Positions 7,714 to 20,203 of a stretch of 64,000 nt of DNA are shown here, in pieces; the first letter of the stretch is position 1; every line of letters begins with the position of its first letter. Origin of the DNA: Crossaster papposus (lineage: Eukaryota > Echinodermata > Asteroidea > Velatida > Solasteridae); contig JBAIAA010000020.1 in NCBI GenBank assembly GCA_037893245.1, positions 1,054,001 to 1,118,000 on the forward strand, read 5' to 3'. The position numbers and the translations under genes were made by a program. The notes beneath the pieces were generated by a model that saw only the letters and a list, made by a program, of their open reading frames with translations, ran no database searches and was not told where the DNA came from.

Positions 7714-10608
7714 CTCGCGTAGAAATTCTCCTTACAATTAGGGTGGTGCACCCTATAGGGTGCACCTGCCTAATTCAAGTCCTATTGAAAACAGTGTAAA
7801 ATCAACAATGTTCACGACCAAGTTTCTTGCACACCGACATCACTGGGGTTTCTCAAACAACAATCAGATTATTGTCTTGGTCTTTATCTTTCCATTTCTT
7901 TTCAATTTTTAGTAGGTTAGCCAATTACATTTTTTTATATTCACACCAAAAGAAACTCACCTCGCGAAAAGTGATACTTCCCGAGCCTGCAAGCAGCCAT
8001 TTTACAAATGGCATCCCTCCACGTTCTAGGGCAATTAGGACCCATTTTTCAACCGTAATTTTGTCAAGTCTGCCCTCAGATTGAAGCTCAAAAACCAGGG
8101 AGTTGATCCCATGCCATATTTACACAATCCCACCATTTCTTTCACCAAACGGCATCCGTTTTCAAAATAAATTGTGGGGGCACATTTCATGCAAATGAGC
8201 TCGCGTAGAAATTCTCCTTACAATTAGGGTGGTGCACCCTATAGGGTGCACCTGCCTAATTCAAGTCCCATTGAAAACGGTGTAAAATCAACAATGTTCA
8301 CGACCAAGTTTCTTGCACACCGACATCACTGGGGTTTCTCAAACAACAATCAGATTATTGTCTTGGTCTTTATCTTTCCATTTCTTTTCAATTTTTAGTA
8401 GGTTAGCCAATTACATTTTTTTATATTCACACCAAAAGAAACTCACCTCCCGAAAAGTGATTCTTCCCGAGCCTGCAAGCAGCCATTTTACAAATGGCAT
8501 CCATCCACGTTCTAGGGCAATTAGGACCCATTTTTCAACCGTAATTTTGTCAAGTCTGCCCTCAGATTGAAGCTCAAAAACCAGGGAGTTGATCCTATGC
8601 TATATTTACACAATCCCACCATTTCTTTCACCAAACGGCATCCGTTTTCAAAAGAAATTGTGGGGGCACATTTCATGCAAATGAGCTCGCGTAGAAATTC
8701 TCCTTACAATTAGGGTGGTGCACCCTATAGGGTGCACCTGCCTAATTCAAGTCCCATTGAAAACAGTGTAAAATCAACAATGTTCACGACCAAGTTTCTT
8801 GCACACCGACATCACTGGGGTTTCTCAAACAACAATCAGATTATTGTCTTGGTCTTTATCTTTCCATTTCTTTTCAATTTTTAGTAGGTTAGCCAATTAC
8901 ATTTTTTTATATTCACACCAAAAGAAACTCACCTCCCGAAAAGTGATACTTCCCGAGCCTGCAAGCAGCCATTTTACAAATGGCATCCCTCCACGTTCTA
9001 GGGCAATTAGGACCCATTTTTCAACCGTAATTTTGTCAAGTCTGCCCTCAGATTGAAGCTCAAAAACCAGGGAGTTGATCCTATGCTATATTTACACAAT
9101 CCCACCATTTCTTTCACCAAACGGCATCCGTTTTCAAAAGAAATTGTGGGGGCACATTTCATGCAAATGAGCTCGCGTAGAAATTCTCCTTACAATTAGG
9201 GTGGTGCACCCTATAGGGTGCACCTGCCTAATTCAAGTCCCATTGAAAACAGTGTAAAATCAACAATGTTCACGACCAAGTTTCTTGCACACCGACATCA
9301 CTGGGGTTTCTCAAACAACAATCAGATTATTGTCTTGGTCTTTATCTTTCCATTTCTTTTCAATTTTTAGTAGGTTAGCCAATTACATTTTTTTATATTC
9401 ACACCAAAAGAAACTCACCTCCCGAAAAGTGATACTTCCCGAGCCTGCAAGCAGCCATTTTACAAATGGCATCCCTCCACGTTCTAGGGCAATTAGGACC
9501 CATTTTTCAACCGTAATTTTGTCAAGTCTGCCCTCAGATTGAAGCTCAAAAACCAGGGAGTTGATCCCACCATTTCTTTCACCAAACGGCATCCGTTTTC
9601 AAAAGAAATTGTGGGGGCACATTTCATGCAAATGAGCTCGCGTAGAAATTCTCCTTACAATTAGGGTGGTGCACCCTATAGGGTGCACCTGCCTAATTCA
9701 AGTCCCATTGAAAACGGTGTAAAATCTAAAATGTTCACAACCAAGTTTCTTGCACACCGACATCACTGGGGTTTCTCAAACAACAATCAGATTATTGTCT
9801 TGGTCTTTATCTTTCCATTTCTTTTCAATTTTTAGTAGGTTAGCCAATTACATTTTTTTATATTCACACCAAAAGAAACTCACCTCCCGAAAAGTGATTC
9901 TTCCCGAGCCTGCAAGCAGCCATTTTACAAATGGCATCCATCCACGTTCTAGGGCAATTAGGACCCATTTTTCAACCGTAATTTTGTCAAGTCTGCCCTC
10001 AGATTGAAGCTCAAAAACCAGGGAGTTGATCCTATGCTATATTTACACAATCCCACCATTTCTTTCACCAAACGGCATCCGTTTTCAAAAGAAATTGTGG
10101 GGGCACATTTCATGCAAATGAGCTCGCGTAGAAATTCTCCTTACAATTAGGGTGGTGCACCCTATAGGGTGCACCTGCCTAATTCAAGTCCCATTGAAAA
10201 CGGTGTAAAATCAAAAATGTTCACAACCAAGTTTCTTGCACACCGACATCACTGGGGTTTCTCAAACAACAATCAGATTATTGTCTTGGTCTTTATCTTT
10301 CCATTTCTTTTCAATTTTTAGTAGGTTAGCCAATTACATTTTTTTATATTCACACCAAAAGAAACTCACCTCCCGAAAAGTGATTCTTCCCGAGCCTGCA
10401 AGCAGCCATTTTACAAATGGCATCCATCCACGTTCTAGGGCAATTAGGACCCATTTTTCAACCGTAATTTTGTCAAGTCTGCCCTCAGATTGAAGCTCAA
10501 AAACCAGGGAGTTGATCCTATGCTATATTTACACAATCCCACCATTTCTTTCACCAAACGGCATCCGTTTTCAAAAGAAATTGTGGGGGCACATTTCATG
10601 CAAATGAG
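7714..10608. repeat. Duplicated segment, second copy with one extra monomer (2895 bp)
   Basis: The order is B*, C/A chimera, an extra B-like monomer (8686), Bd, A, A. It shares the private GTCCTATTG and CCTCGCGAAAAG changes with 5305-5790. The two copies differ by exactly one 486-bp monomer, as unequal exchange in whole units would produce. Confidence 0.8.
9172..9636. repeat. 465-bp deletion monomer (B type)
   Basis: The 21-bp deletion lies at the ATCC repeat, with B-like sites upstream. It is the counterpart of the deletion monomer at 6277 in the neighbouring duplicated segment. Confidence 0.92.
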
Positions 10609-11073
10609 CTCGCGTAGAAATTCTCCTTACAATTAGGGTGGTGCACCCTATAGGGTGCACCTGCCTAATTCAAGTCCCATTGAAAACAGTGTAAAATCAA
10701 CAATGTTCACGACCAAGTTTCTTGCACACCGACATCACTGGGGTTTCTCAAACAACAATCAGATTATTGTCTTGGTCTTTATCTTTCCATTTCTTTTCAA
10801 TTTTTAGTAGGTTAGCCAATTACATTTTTTTATATTCACACCAAAAGAAACTCACCTCCCGAAAAGTGATACTTCCCGAGCCTGCAAGCAGCCATTTTAC
10901 AAATGGCATCCCTCCACGTTCTAGGGCAATTAGGACCCATTTTTCAACCGTAATTTTGTCAAGTCTGCCCTCAGATTGAAGCTCAAAAACCAGGGAGTTG
11001 ATCCCACCATTTCTTTCACCAAACGGCATCCGTTTTCAAAAGAAATTGTGGGGGCACATTTCATGCAAATGAG
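10609..11073. repeat. 465-bp deletion monomer (B type)
   Basis: The 21-bp deletion lies at the ATCC repeat, with B-like sites upstream. With 11074 (A) it forms a 951-bp dimer that is repeated at 11560-12510. Confidence 0.92.
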
Positions 11074-11559
11074 CTCGCGTAGAAATTCTCCTTACAATTA
11101 GGGTGGTGCACCCTATAGGGTGCACCTGCCTAATTCAAGTCCCATTGAAAACGGTGTAAAATCAAAAATGTTCACAACCAAGTTTCTTGCACACCGACAT
11201 CACTGGGGTTTCTCAAACAACAATCAGATTATTGTCTTGGTCTTTATCTTTCCATTTCTTTTCAATTTTTAGTAGGTTAGCCAATTACATTTTTTTATAT
11301 TCACACCAAAAGAAACTCACCTCCCGAAAAGTGATTCTTCCCGAGCCTGCAAGCAGCCATTTTACAAATGGCATCCATCCACGTTCTAGGGCAATTAGGA
11401 CCCATTTTTCAACCGTAATTTTGTCAAGTCTGCCCTCAGATTGAAGCTCAAAAACCAGGGAGTTGATCCTATGCTATATTTACACAATCCCACCATTTCT
11501 TTCACCAAACGGCATCCGTTTTCAAAAGAAATTGTGGGGGCACATTTCATGCAAATGAG

Positions 11560-12024
11560 CTCGCGTAGAAATTCTCCTTACAATTAGGGTGGTGCACCCT
11601 ATAGGGTGCACCTGCCTAATTCAAGTCCCATTGAAAACAGTGTAAAATCAACAATGTTCACGACCAAGTTTCTTGCACACCGACATCACTGGGGTTTCTC
11701 AAACAACAATCAGATTATTGTCTTGGTCTTTATCTTTCCATTTCTTTTCAATTTTTAGTAGGTTAGCCAATTACATTTTTTTATATTCACACCAAAAGAA
11801 ACTCACCTCCCGAAAAGTGATACTTCCCGAGCCTGCAAGCAGCCATTTTACAAATGGCATCCCTCCACGTTCTAGGGCAATTAGGACCCATTTTTCAACC
11901 GTAATTTTGTCAAGTCTGCCCTCAGATTGAAGCTCAAAAACCAGGGAGTTGATCCCACCATTTCTTTCACCAAACGGCATCCGTTTTCAAAAGAAATTGT
12001 GGGGGCACATTTCATGCAAATGAG
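11560..12024. repeat. 465-bp deletion monomer (B type)
   Basis: The 21-bp deletion lies at the ATCC repeat, with B-like sites upstream. It is the second copy of the 951-bp Bd-A dimer. Confidence 0.92.
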
Positions 12025-12996
12025 CTCGCGTAGAAATTCTCCTTACAATTAGGGTGGTGCACCCTATAGGGTGCACCTGCCTAATTCAAGTCCCATTGAA
12101 AACGGTGTTAAATCAAAAATGTTCACAACCAAGTTTCTTGCACACCGACATCACTGGGGTTTCTCAAACAACAATCAGATTATTGTCTTGGTCTTTATCT
12201 TTCCATTTCTTTTCAATTTTTAGTAGGTTAGCCAATTACATTTTTTTATATTCACACCAAAAGAAACTCACCTCCCGAAAAGTGATTCTTCCCGAGCCTG
12301 CAAGCAGCCATTTTACAAATGGCATCCATCCACGTTCTAGGGCAATTAGGACCCATTTTTCAACCGTAATTTTGTCAAGTCTGCCCTCAGATTGAAGCTC
12401 AAAAACCAGGGAGTTGATCCTATGCTATATTTACACAATCCCACCATTTCTTTCACCAAACGGCATCCGTTTTCAAAAGAAATTGTGGGGGCACATTTCA
12501 TGCAAATGAGCTCGCGTAGAAATTCTCCTTACAATTAGGGTGGTGCACCCTATAGGGTGCACCTGCCTAATTCAAGTCCCATTGAAAACGGTGTAAAATC
12601 AACAATGTTCACGACCAAGTTTCTTGCACACCGACATCACTGGGGTTTCTCAAACAACAATCAGATTATTGTCTTGGTCTTTATCTTTCCATTTCTTTTC
12701 AATTTTTAGTAGGTTAGCCAATTACATTTTTTTATATTCACACCAAAAGAAACTCACCGCCCGAAAAGTGATACTTCCCGAGCCTGCAAGCAGCCATTTT
12801 ACAAATGGCATCCCTCCACGTTCTAGGGCAATTAGGACCCATTTTTCAACCGTAATTTTGTCAAGTCTGCCCTCAGATTGAAGCTCAAAAACCAGGGAGT
12901 TGATCCTATGCTATATTTACACAATCCCACCATTTCTTTCACCAAACGGCATCCGTTTTCAAAAGAAATTGTGGGGGCAAATTTCATGCAAATGAG

Positions 12997-13461
12997 CTCG
13001 CGTAGAAATTCTCCTTACAATTAGGGTGGTGCACCCTATAGGGTGCACCTGCCTAATTCAAGTCCCATTGAAAACGGTGTAAAATCAACAATGTTCACGA
13101 CCAAGTTTCTTGCACACCGACATCACTGGGGTTTCTCAAACAACAATCAGATTATTGTCTTGGTCTTTATCTTTCCATTTCTTTTCAATTTTTAGTAGGT
13201 TAGCCAATTACATTTTTTTATATTCACACCAAAAGAAACTCACCTCCCGAAAAGTGATACTTCCCGAGCCTGCAAGCAGCCATTTTACAAATGGCATCCC
13301 TCCACGTTCTAGGGCAATTAGGACCCATTTTTCAACCGTAATTTTGTCAAGTCTGCCCTCAGATTGAAGCTCAAAAACCAGGGAGTTGATCCCACCATTT
13401 CTTTCACCAAACGGCATCCGTTTTCAAAAGAAATTGTGGGGGCACATTTCATGCAAATGAG
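12997..13461. repeat. 465-bp deletion monomer (C-like)
   Basis: The 21-bp deletion lies on a background with G80, C93 and G103. It is therefore not simply a copy of the common B-type deletion monomer, which has A80. Confidence 0.92.
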
Positions 13462-15405
13462 CTCGCGTAGAAATTCTCCTTACAATTAGGGTGGTGCACC
13501 CTATAGGGTGCACCTGCCTAATTCAAGTCCCATTGAAAACGGTGTAAAATCAAAAATGTTCACAACCAAGTTTCTTGCACACCGACATCACTGGGGTTTC
13601 TCAAACAACAATCAGATTATTGTCTTGGTCTTTATCTTTCCATTTCTTTTCAATTTTTAGTAGGTTAGCCAATTACATTTTTTTATATTCACACCAAAAG
13701 AAACTCACCTCCCGAAAAGTGATACTTCCCGAGCCTGCAAGCAGCCATTTTACAAATGGCATCCCTCCACGTTCTAGGGCAATTAGGACCCATTTTTCAA
13801 CCGTAATTTTGTCAAGTCTGCCCTCAGATTGAAGCTCGAAAACCAGGGAGTTGATCCTATGCTATATTTACACAATCTCACCATTTCTTTCACCAAACGG
13901 CATCCGTTTTCAAAAGAAATTGTGGGGGCACATTTCATGCAAATGAGCTCGCGTAGAAATTCTCCTTACAATTAGGGTGGTGCACCCTATAGGGTGCACC
14001 TGCCTAATTCAAGTCCCATTGAAAACGGTGTAAAATCAAAAATGTTCACAACCAAGTTTCTTGCACACCGACATCACTGGGGTTTCTCAAACAACAATCA
14101 GATTATTGTCTTGGTCTTTATCTTTCCATTTCTTTTCAATTTTTAGTAGGTTAGCCAATTACATTTTTTTATATTCACACCAAAAGAAACTCACCTCCCG
14201 AAAAGTGATTCTTCCCGAGCCTGCAAGCAGCCATTTTACAAATGGCATCCATCCACGTTCTAGGGCAATTAGGACCCATTTTTCAACCGTAATTTTGTCA
14301 AGTCTGCCCTCAGATTGAAGCTCAAAAACCAGGGAGTTGATCCCATGCCATATTTACACAATCCCACCATTTCTTTCACCAAACGGCATCCGTTTTCAAA
14401 ATAAATTGTGGGGGCACATTTCATGCAAATGAGCTCGCGTAGAAATTCTCCTTACAATTAGGGTGGTGCACCCTATAGGGTGCACCTGCCTAATTCAAGT
14501 CCCATTGAAAACGGTGTAAAATCAACAATGTTCACGACCAAGTTTCTTGCACACCGACATCACTGGGGTTTCTCAAACAACAATCAGATTATTGTCTTGG
14601 TCTTTATCTTTCCATTTCTTTTCAATTTTTAGTAGGTTAGCCAATTACATTTTTTTATATTCACACCAAAAGAAACTCACCTCCCGAAAAGTGATACTTC
14701 CCGAGCCTGCAAGCAGCCATTTTACAAATGGCATCCCTCCACGTTCTAGGGCAATTAGGACCCATTTTTCAACCGTAATTTTGTCAAGTCTGCCCTCAGA
14801 TTGAAGCTCGAAAACCAGGGAGTTGATCCTATGCTATATTTACACAATCTCACCATTTCTTTCACCAAACGGCATCCGTTTTCAAAAGAAATTGTGGGGG
14901 CACATTTCATGCAAATGAGCTCGCGTAGAAATTCTCCTTACAATTAGGGTGGTGCACCCTATAGGGTGCACCTGCCTAATTCAAGTCCCATTGAAAACGG
15001 TGTAAAATCAAAAATGTTCACAACCAAGTTTCTTGCACACCGACATCACTGGGGTTTCTCAAACAACAATCAGATTATTGTCTTGGTCTTTATCTTTCCA
15101 TTTCTTTTCAATTTTTAGTAGGTTAGCCAATTACATTTTTTTATATTCACACCAAAAGAAACTCACCTCCCGAAAAGTGATTCTTCCCGAGCCTGCAAGC
15201 AGCCATTTTACAAATGGCATCCATCCACGTTCTAGGGCAATTAGGACCCATTTTTCAACCGTAATTTTGTCAAGTCTGCCCTCAGATTGAAGCTCAAAAA
15301 CCAGGGAGTTGATCCTATGCTATATTTACACAATCCCACCATTTCTTTCACCAAACGGCATCCGTTTTCAAAAGAAATTGTGGGGGCACATTTCATGCAA
15401 ATGAG

Positions 15406-15870
15406 CTCGCGTAGAAATTCTCCTTACAATTAGGGTGGTGCACCCTATAGGGTGCACCTGCCTAATTCAAGTCCCATTGAAAACAGTGTAAAATCAACAA
15501 TGTTCACGACCAAGTTTCTTGCACACCGACATCACTGGGGTTTCTCAAAAAAAAATCAGATTATTGTCTTGGTCTTTATCTTTCCATTTCTCTTCAATTT
15601 TTAGTAGGTTAGCCAATTACATTTTTTTATATTCACACCAAAAGAAACTCACCTCCCGAAAAGTGATACTTCCCGAGCCTGCAAGCAGCCATTTTACAAA
15701 TGGCATCCCTCCACGTTCTAGGGCAATTAGGACCCATTTTTCAACCGTAATTTTGTCAAGTCTGCCCTCAGATTGAAGCTCAAAAACCAGGGAGTTGATC
15801 CCACCATTTCTTTCACCAAACGGCATCCGTTTTCAAAAGAAATTGTGGGGGCACATTTCATGCAAATGAG
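15406..15870. repeat. 465-bp deletion monomer (B type, private changes)
   Basis: The 21-bp deletion lies on a B-like background. Private changes turn the CAAACAACAATC segment into an A run (around 15547-15555) and put a C into the pyrimidine tract (TTTCTCTTC). Confidence 0.92.
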
Positions 15871-16356
15871 CTCGCGTAGAAATTCTCCTTACAATTAGGG
15901 TGGTGCACCCTATAGGGTGCACCTGCCTAATTCAAGTCCCATTGAAAACGGTGTAAAATCAAAAATGTTCACAACCAAGTTTCTTGCACACCGACATCAC
16001 TGGGGTTTCTCAAACAACAATCAGATTATTGTCTTGGTCTTTATCTTTCCATTTCTTTTCAATTTTTAGTAGGTTAGCCCATTACATTTTTTTATATTCA
16101 CACCAAAAGAAACTCACCTCCCGAAAAGTGATTCTTCCCGAGCCTGCAAGCAGCCATTTTACAAATGGCATCCATCCACGTTCTAGGGCAATTAGGACCC
16201 ATTTTTCAACCGTAATTTTGTCAAGTCTGCCCTCAGATTGAAGCTCAAAAACCAGGGAGTTGATCCTATGCTATATTTACACAATCCCACCATTTCTTTC
16301 ACCAAACGGCATCCGTTTTCAAAAGAAATTGTGGGGGCACATTTCATGCAAATGAG

Positions 16357-16821
16357 CTCGCGTAGAAATTCTCCTTACAATTAGGGTGGTGCACCCTATA
16401 GGGTGCACCTGCCTAATTCAAGTCCCATTGAAAACAGTGTAAAATCAACAATGTTCACGACCAAGTTTCTTGCACACCGACATCACTGGGGTTTCTCAAA
16501 CAACAATCAGATTATTGTCTTGGTCTTTATCTTTCCATTTCTTTTCAATTTTTAGTAGGTTAGCCAATTACATTTTTTTATATTCACACCAAAAGAAACT
16601 CACCTCCCGAAAAGTGATACTTCCCGAGCCTGCAAGCAGCCATTTTACAAATGGCATCCCTCCACGTTCTAGGGCAATTAGGACCCATTTTTCAACCGTA
16701 ATTTTGTCAAGTCTGCCCTCAGATTGAAGCTCAAAAACCAGGGAGTTGATCCCACCATTTCTTTCACCAAACGGCATCCGTTTTCAAAAGAAATTGTGGG
16801 GGCACATTTCATGCAAATGAG
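16357..16821. repeat. 465-bp deletion monomer (B type)
   Basis: The 21-bp deletion lies at the ATCC repeat, with B-like sites upstream. It is followed by a full-length B monomer at 16822. Confidence 0.92.
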
Positions 16822-17793
16822 CTCGCGTAGAAATTCTCCTTACAATTAGGGTGGTGCACCCTATAGGGTGCACCTGCCTAATTCAAGTCCCATTGAAAAC
16901 AGTGTAAAATCAACAATGTTCACGACCAAGTTTCTTGCACACCGACATCACTGGGGTTTCTCAAACAACAATCAGATTATTGTCTTGGTCTTTATCTTTC
17001 CATTTCTTTTCAATTTTTAGTAGGTTAGCCAATTACATTTTTTTATATTCACACCAAAAGAAACTCACCTCCCGAAAAGTGATACTTCCCGAGCCTGCAA
17101 GCAGCCATTTTACAAATGGCATCCCTCCACGTTCTAGGGCAATTAGGACCCATTTTTCAACCGTAATTTTGTCAAGTCTGCCCTCAGATTGAAGCTCAAA
17201 AACCAGGGAGTTGATCCCATGCCATATTTACACAATCCCACCATTTCTTTCACCAAACGGCATCCGTTTTCAAAATAAATTGTGGGGGCACATTTCATGC
17301 AAATGAGCTCGCGTAGAAATTCTCCTTACAATTAGGGTGGTGCACCCTATAGGGTGCACCTGCCTAATTCAAGTCCCATTGAAAACGGTGTAAAATCAAA
17401 AATGTTCACAACCAAGTTTCTTGCACACCGACATCACTGGGGTTTCTCAAACAACAATCAGATTATTGTCTTGGTCTTTATCTTTCCATTTCTTTTCAAT
17501 TTTTAGTAGGTTAGCCAATTACATTTTTTTATATTCACACCAAAAGAAACTCACCTCCCGAAAAGTGATACTTCCCGAGCCTGCAAGCAGCCATTTTACA
17601 AATGGCATCCCTCCACGTTCTAGGGCAATTAGGACCCATTTTTCAACCGTAATTTTGTCAAGTCTGCCCTCAGATTGAAGCTCAAAAACCAGGGAGTTGA
17701 TCCCATGCCATATTTACACAATCCCACCATTTCTTTCACCAAACGGCATCCGTTTTCAAAATAAATTGTGGGGGCACATTTCATGCAAATGAG

Positions 17794-18258
17794 CTCGCGT
17801 AGAAATTCTCCTTACAATTAGGGTGGTGCACCCTATAGGGTGCACCTGCCTAATTCAAGTCCCATTGAAAACGGTGTAAAATCAAAAATGTTCACAACCA
17901 AGTTTCTTGCACACCGACATCACTGGGGTTTCTCAAACAACAATCAGATTATTGTCTTGGTCTTTATCTTTCCATTTCTTTTCAATTTTTAGTAGGTTAG
18001 CCCATTACATTTTTTTATATTCACACCAAAAGAAACTCACCTCCCGAAAAGTGTTCCTTTCCGAGCCTGCAAGCAGCCATTTTACAAATGGCATCCCTCC
18101 ACGTTCTAGGGCAATTAGGACCCATTTTTCAACCGTAATTTTGTCAAGTCTGCCCTCAGATTGAAGCTCAAAAACCAGGGAGTTGATCCCACCATTTCTT
18201 TCACCAAACGGCATCCGTTTTCAAAAGAAATTGTGGGGGCACATTTCATGCAAATGAG
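17794..18258. repeat. 465-bp deletion monomer (A 5' part, divergent middle)
   Basis: The 5' sites are A type (A93, A103) and the segment after 304 is B or C like, with the 21-bp deletion. A cluster of private changes near 18054-18060 turns GTGATACTTCCC into GTGTTCCTTTCC. The GCCCATT change at 18000-18006 is shared with the monomer at 15871. Confidence 0.92.
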
Positions 18259-18744
18259 CTCGCGTAGAAATTCTCCTTACAATTAGGGTGGTGCACCCTA
18301 TAGGGTGCACCTGCCTAATTCAAGTCCCATTGAAAACGGTGTAAAATCAACAATGTTCACGACCAAGTTTCTTGCACACCGACATCACTGGGGTTTCTCA
18401 AACAACAATCAGATTATTGTCTTGGTCTTTATCTTTCCATTTCTTTTCAATTTTTAGTAGGTTAGCCAATTACATTTTTTTATATTCACACCAAAAGAAA
18501 CTCACCTCCCGAAAAGTGATACTTCCCGAGCCTGCAAGCAGCCATTTTACAAATGGCATCCCTCCACGTTCTAGGGCAATTAGGACCCATTTTTCAACCG
18601 TAATTTTGTCAAGTCTGCCCTCAGATTGAAGCTCGAAAACCAGGGAGTTGATCCTATGCTATATTTACACAATCTCACCATTTCTTTCACCAAACGGCAT
18701 CCGTTTTCAAAAGAAATTGTGGGGGCACATTTCATGCAAATGAG

Positions 18745-20203
18745 CTCGCGTAGAAATTCTCCTTACAATTAGGGTGGTGCACCCTATAGGGTGCACCTGC
18801 CTAATTCAAGTCCCATTGAAAACGGTGTAAAATCAACAATGTTCACGACCAAGTTTCTTGCACACCGACATCACTGGGGTTTCTCAAACAACAATCAGAT
18901 TATTGTCTTGGTCTTTATCTTTCCATTTCTTTTCAATTTTTAGTAGGTTAGCCAATTACATTTTTTAATATTCACACCAAAAGAAACTCACCTCCCGAAA
19001 AGTGATACTTCCCGAGCCTGCAAGCAGCCATTTTACAAATGGCATCCCTCCACGTTCTAGGGCAATTAGGATCCATTTTTCAACCGTAATTTTGTCAAGT
19101 CTGCCCTCAGATTGAAGCTCAAAAACCAGGGAGTTGATCCTATGCTATATTTACACAATCCCACCATTTCTTTCACCAAACGGCATCCGTTTTCAAAAGA
19201 AATTGTGGGGGCAAATTTCATGCAAATGAGCTCGCGTAGAAATTCTCCTTACAATTAGGGTGGTGCACCCTATAGGGTGCACCTGCCTAATTCAAGTCCC
19301 ATTGAAAACGGTGTAAAATCAACAATGTTCACGACCAAGTTTCTTGCACACGGACATCACTGGGGTTTCTCAAACAACAATCAGATTATTGTCTTGGTCT
19401 TTATCTTTCCATTTCTTTTCAATTTTTAGTAGGTTAGCCAATTACATTTTTTTTATATTCACACCAAAAGAAACTCACCTCCCGAAAAGTGATACTTCCC
19501 GAGCCTGCAAGCAGCCATTTTACAAATGGCATCCCTCCACGTTCTAGGGCAATTAGGACCCATTTTTCAACCGTAATTTTGTCAAGTCTGCCCTCAGATT
19601 GAAGCTCAAAAACCAGGGAGTTGATCCTATGCTATATTTACACAATCCCACCATTTCTTTCACCAAACGGCATCCGTTTTCAAAAGAAATTGTGGGGGCA
19701 AATTTCATGCAAATGAGCTCGCGTAGAAATTCTCCTTACAATTAGGGTGGTGCACCCTATAGGGTGCACCTGCCTAATTCAAGTCCCATTGAAAACGGTG
19801 TAAAATCAACAATGTTCACGACCAAGTTTCTTGCACACCGACATCACTGGGGTTTCTCAAACAACAATCAGATTATTGTCTTGGTCTTTATCTTTCCATT
19901 TCTTTTCAATTTTTAGTAGGTTAGCCAATTACATTTTTTTATATTCACACCAAAAGAAACTCACCTCCCGAAAAGTGATACTTCCCGAGCCTGCAAGCAG
20001 CCATTTTACAAATGGCATCCCTCCACGTTCTAGGGCAATTAGGACCCATTTTTCAACCGTAATTTTGTCAAGTCTGCCCTCAGATTGAAGCTCGAAAACC
20101 AGGGAGTTGATCCTATGCTATATTTACACAATCTCACCATTTCTTTCACCAAACGGCATCCGTTTTCAAAAGAAATTGTGGGGGCACATTTCATGCAAAT
20201 GAG
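18745..20203. repeat. D-E-C trimer at the start of the right domain (1459 bp)
   Basis: The monomers are at 18745 (D), 19231 (E, 487 bp) and 19718 (C). D carries A at the end of the T tract and T328, which makes a BamHI site at 19069-19074. E carries the T8 tract and G122, and both D and E have A470. The C monomer matches the last monomer of the left domain in type. Confidence 0.82.

Larger units (their letters stand above)
1..18744. repeat. Left domain: A/B/C monomers, mixed order, 39 copies
   Basis: Starts and types are: 1 A, 487 B, 973 A, 1459 Bd, 1924 Ad, 2389 A, 2875 B, 3361 A, 3847 B-like, 4333 C, 4819 A, 5305 B*, 5791 C/A, 6277 Bd, 6742 A, 7228 A, 7714 B*, 8200 C/A, 8686 B-like, 9172 Bd, 9637 A, 10123 A, 10609 Bd, 11074 A, 11560 Bd, 12025 A, 12511 C-like, 12997 Cd, 13462 A/C, 13948 A/B, 14434 C, 14920 A, 15406 Bd, 15871 A, 16357 Bd, 16822 B, 17308 A/B, 17794 Ad-like, 18259 C. 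Here 'd' marks the 21-bp deletion, a slash marks a chimera, and B* marks two private B variants. A and B often alternate, giving a loose dimer of 951 or 972 bp. All 39 copies have C at 122 and none has the D or E T-tract variants. Confidence 0.85.

Noticed and set aside
12054..12395. 113-codon plus-strand frames (also at 41631, 45035, 49411 and 52816)
   Set aside because: These begin at GTG and arise when a single change removes the TAA in GTGTAAAATC. They are extensions of the same non-coding frame.
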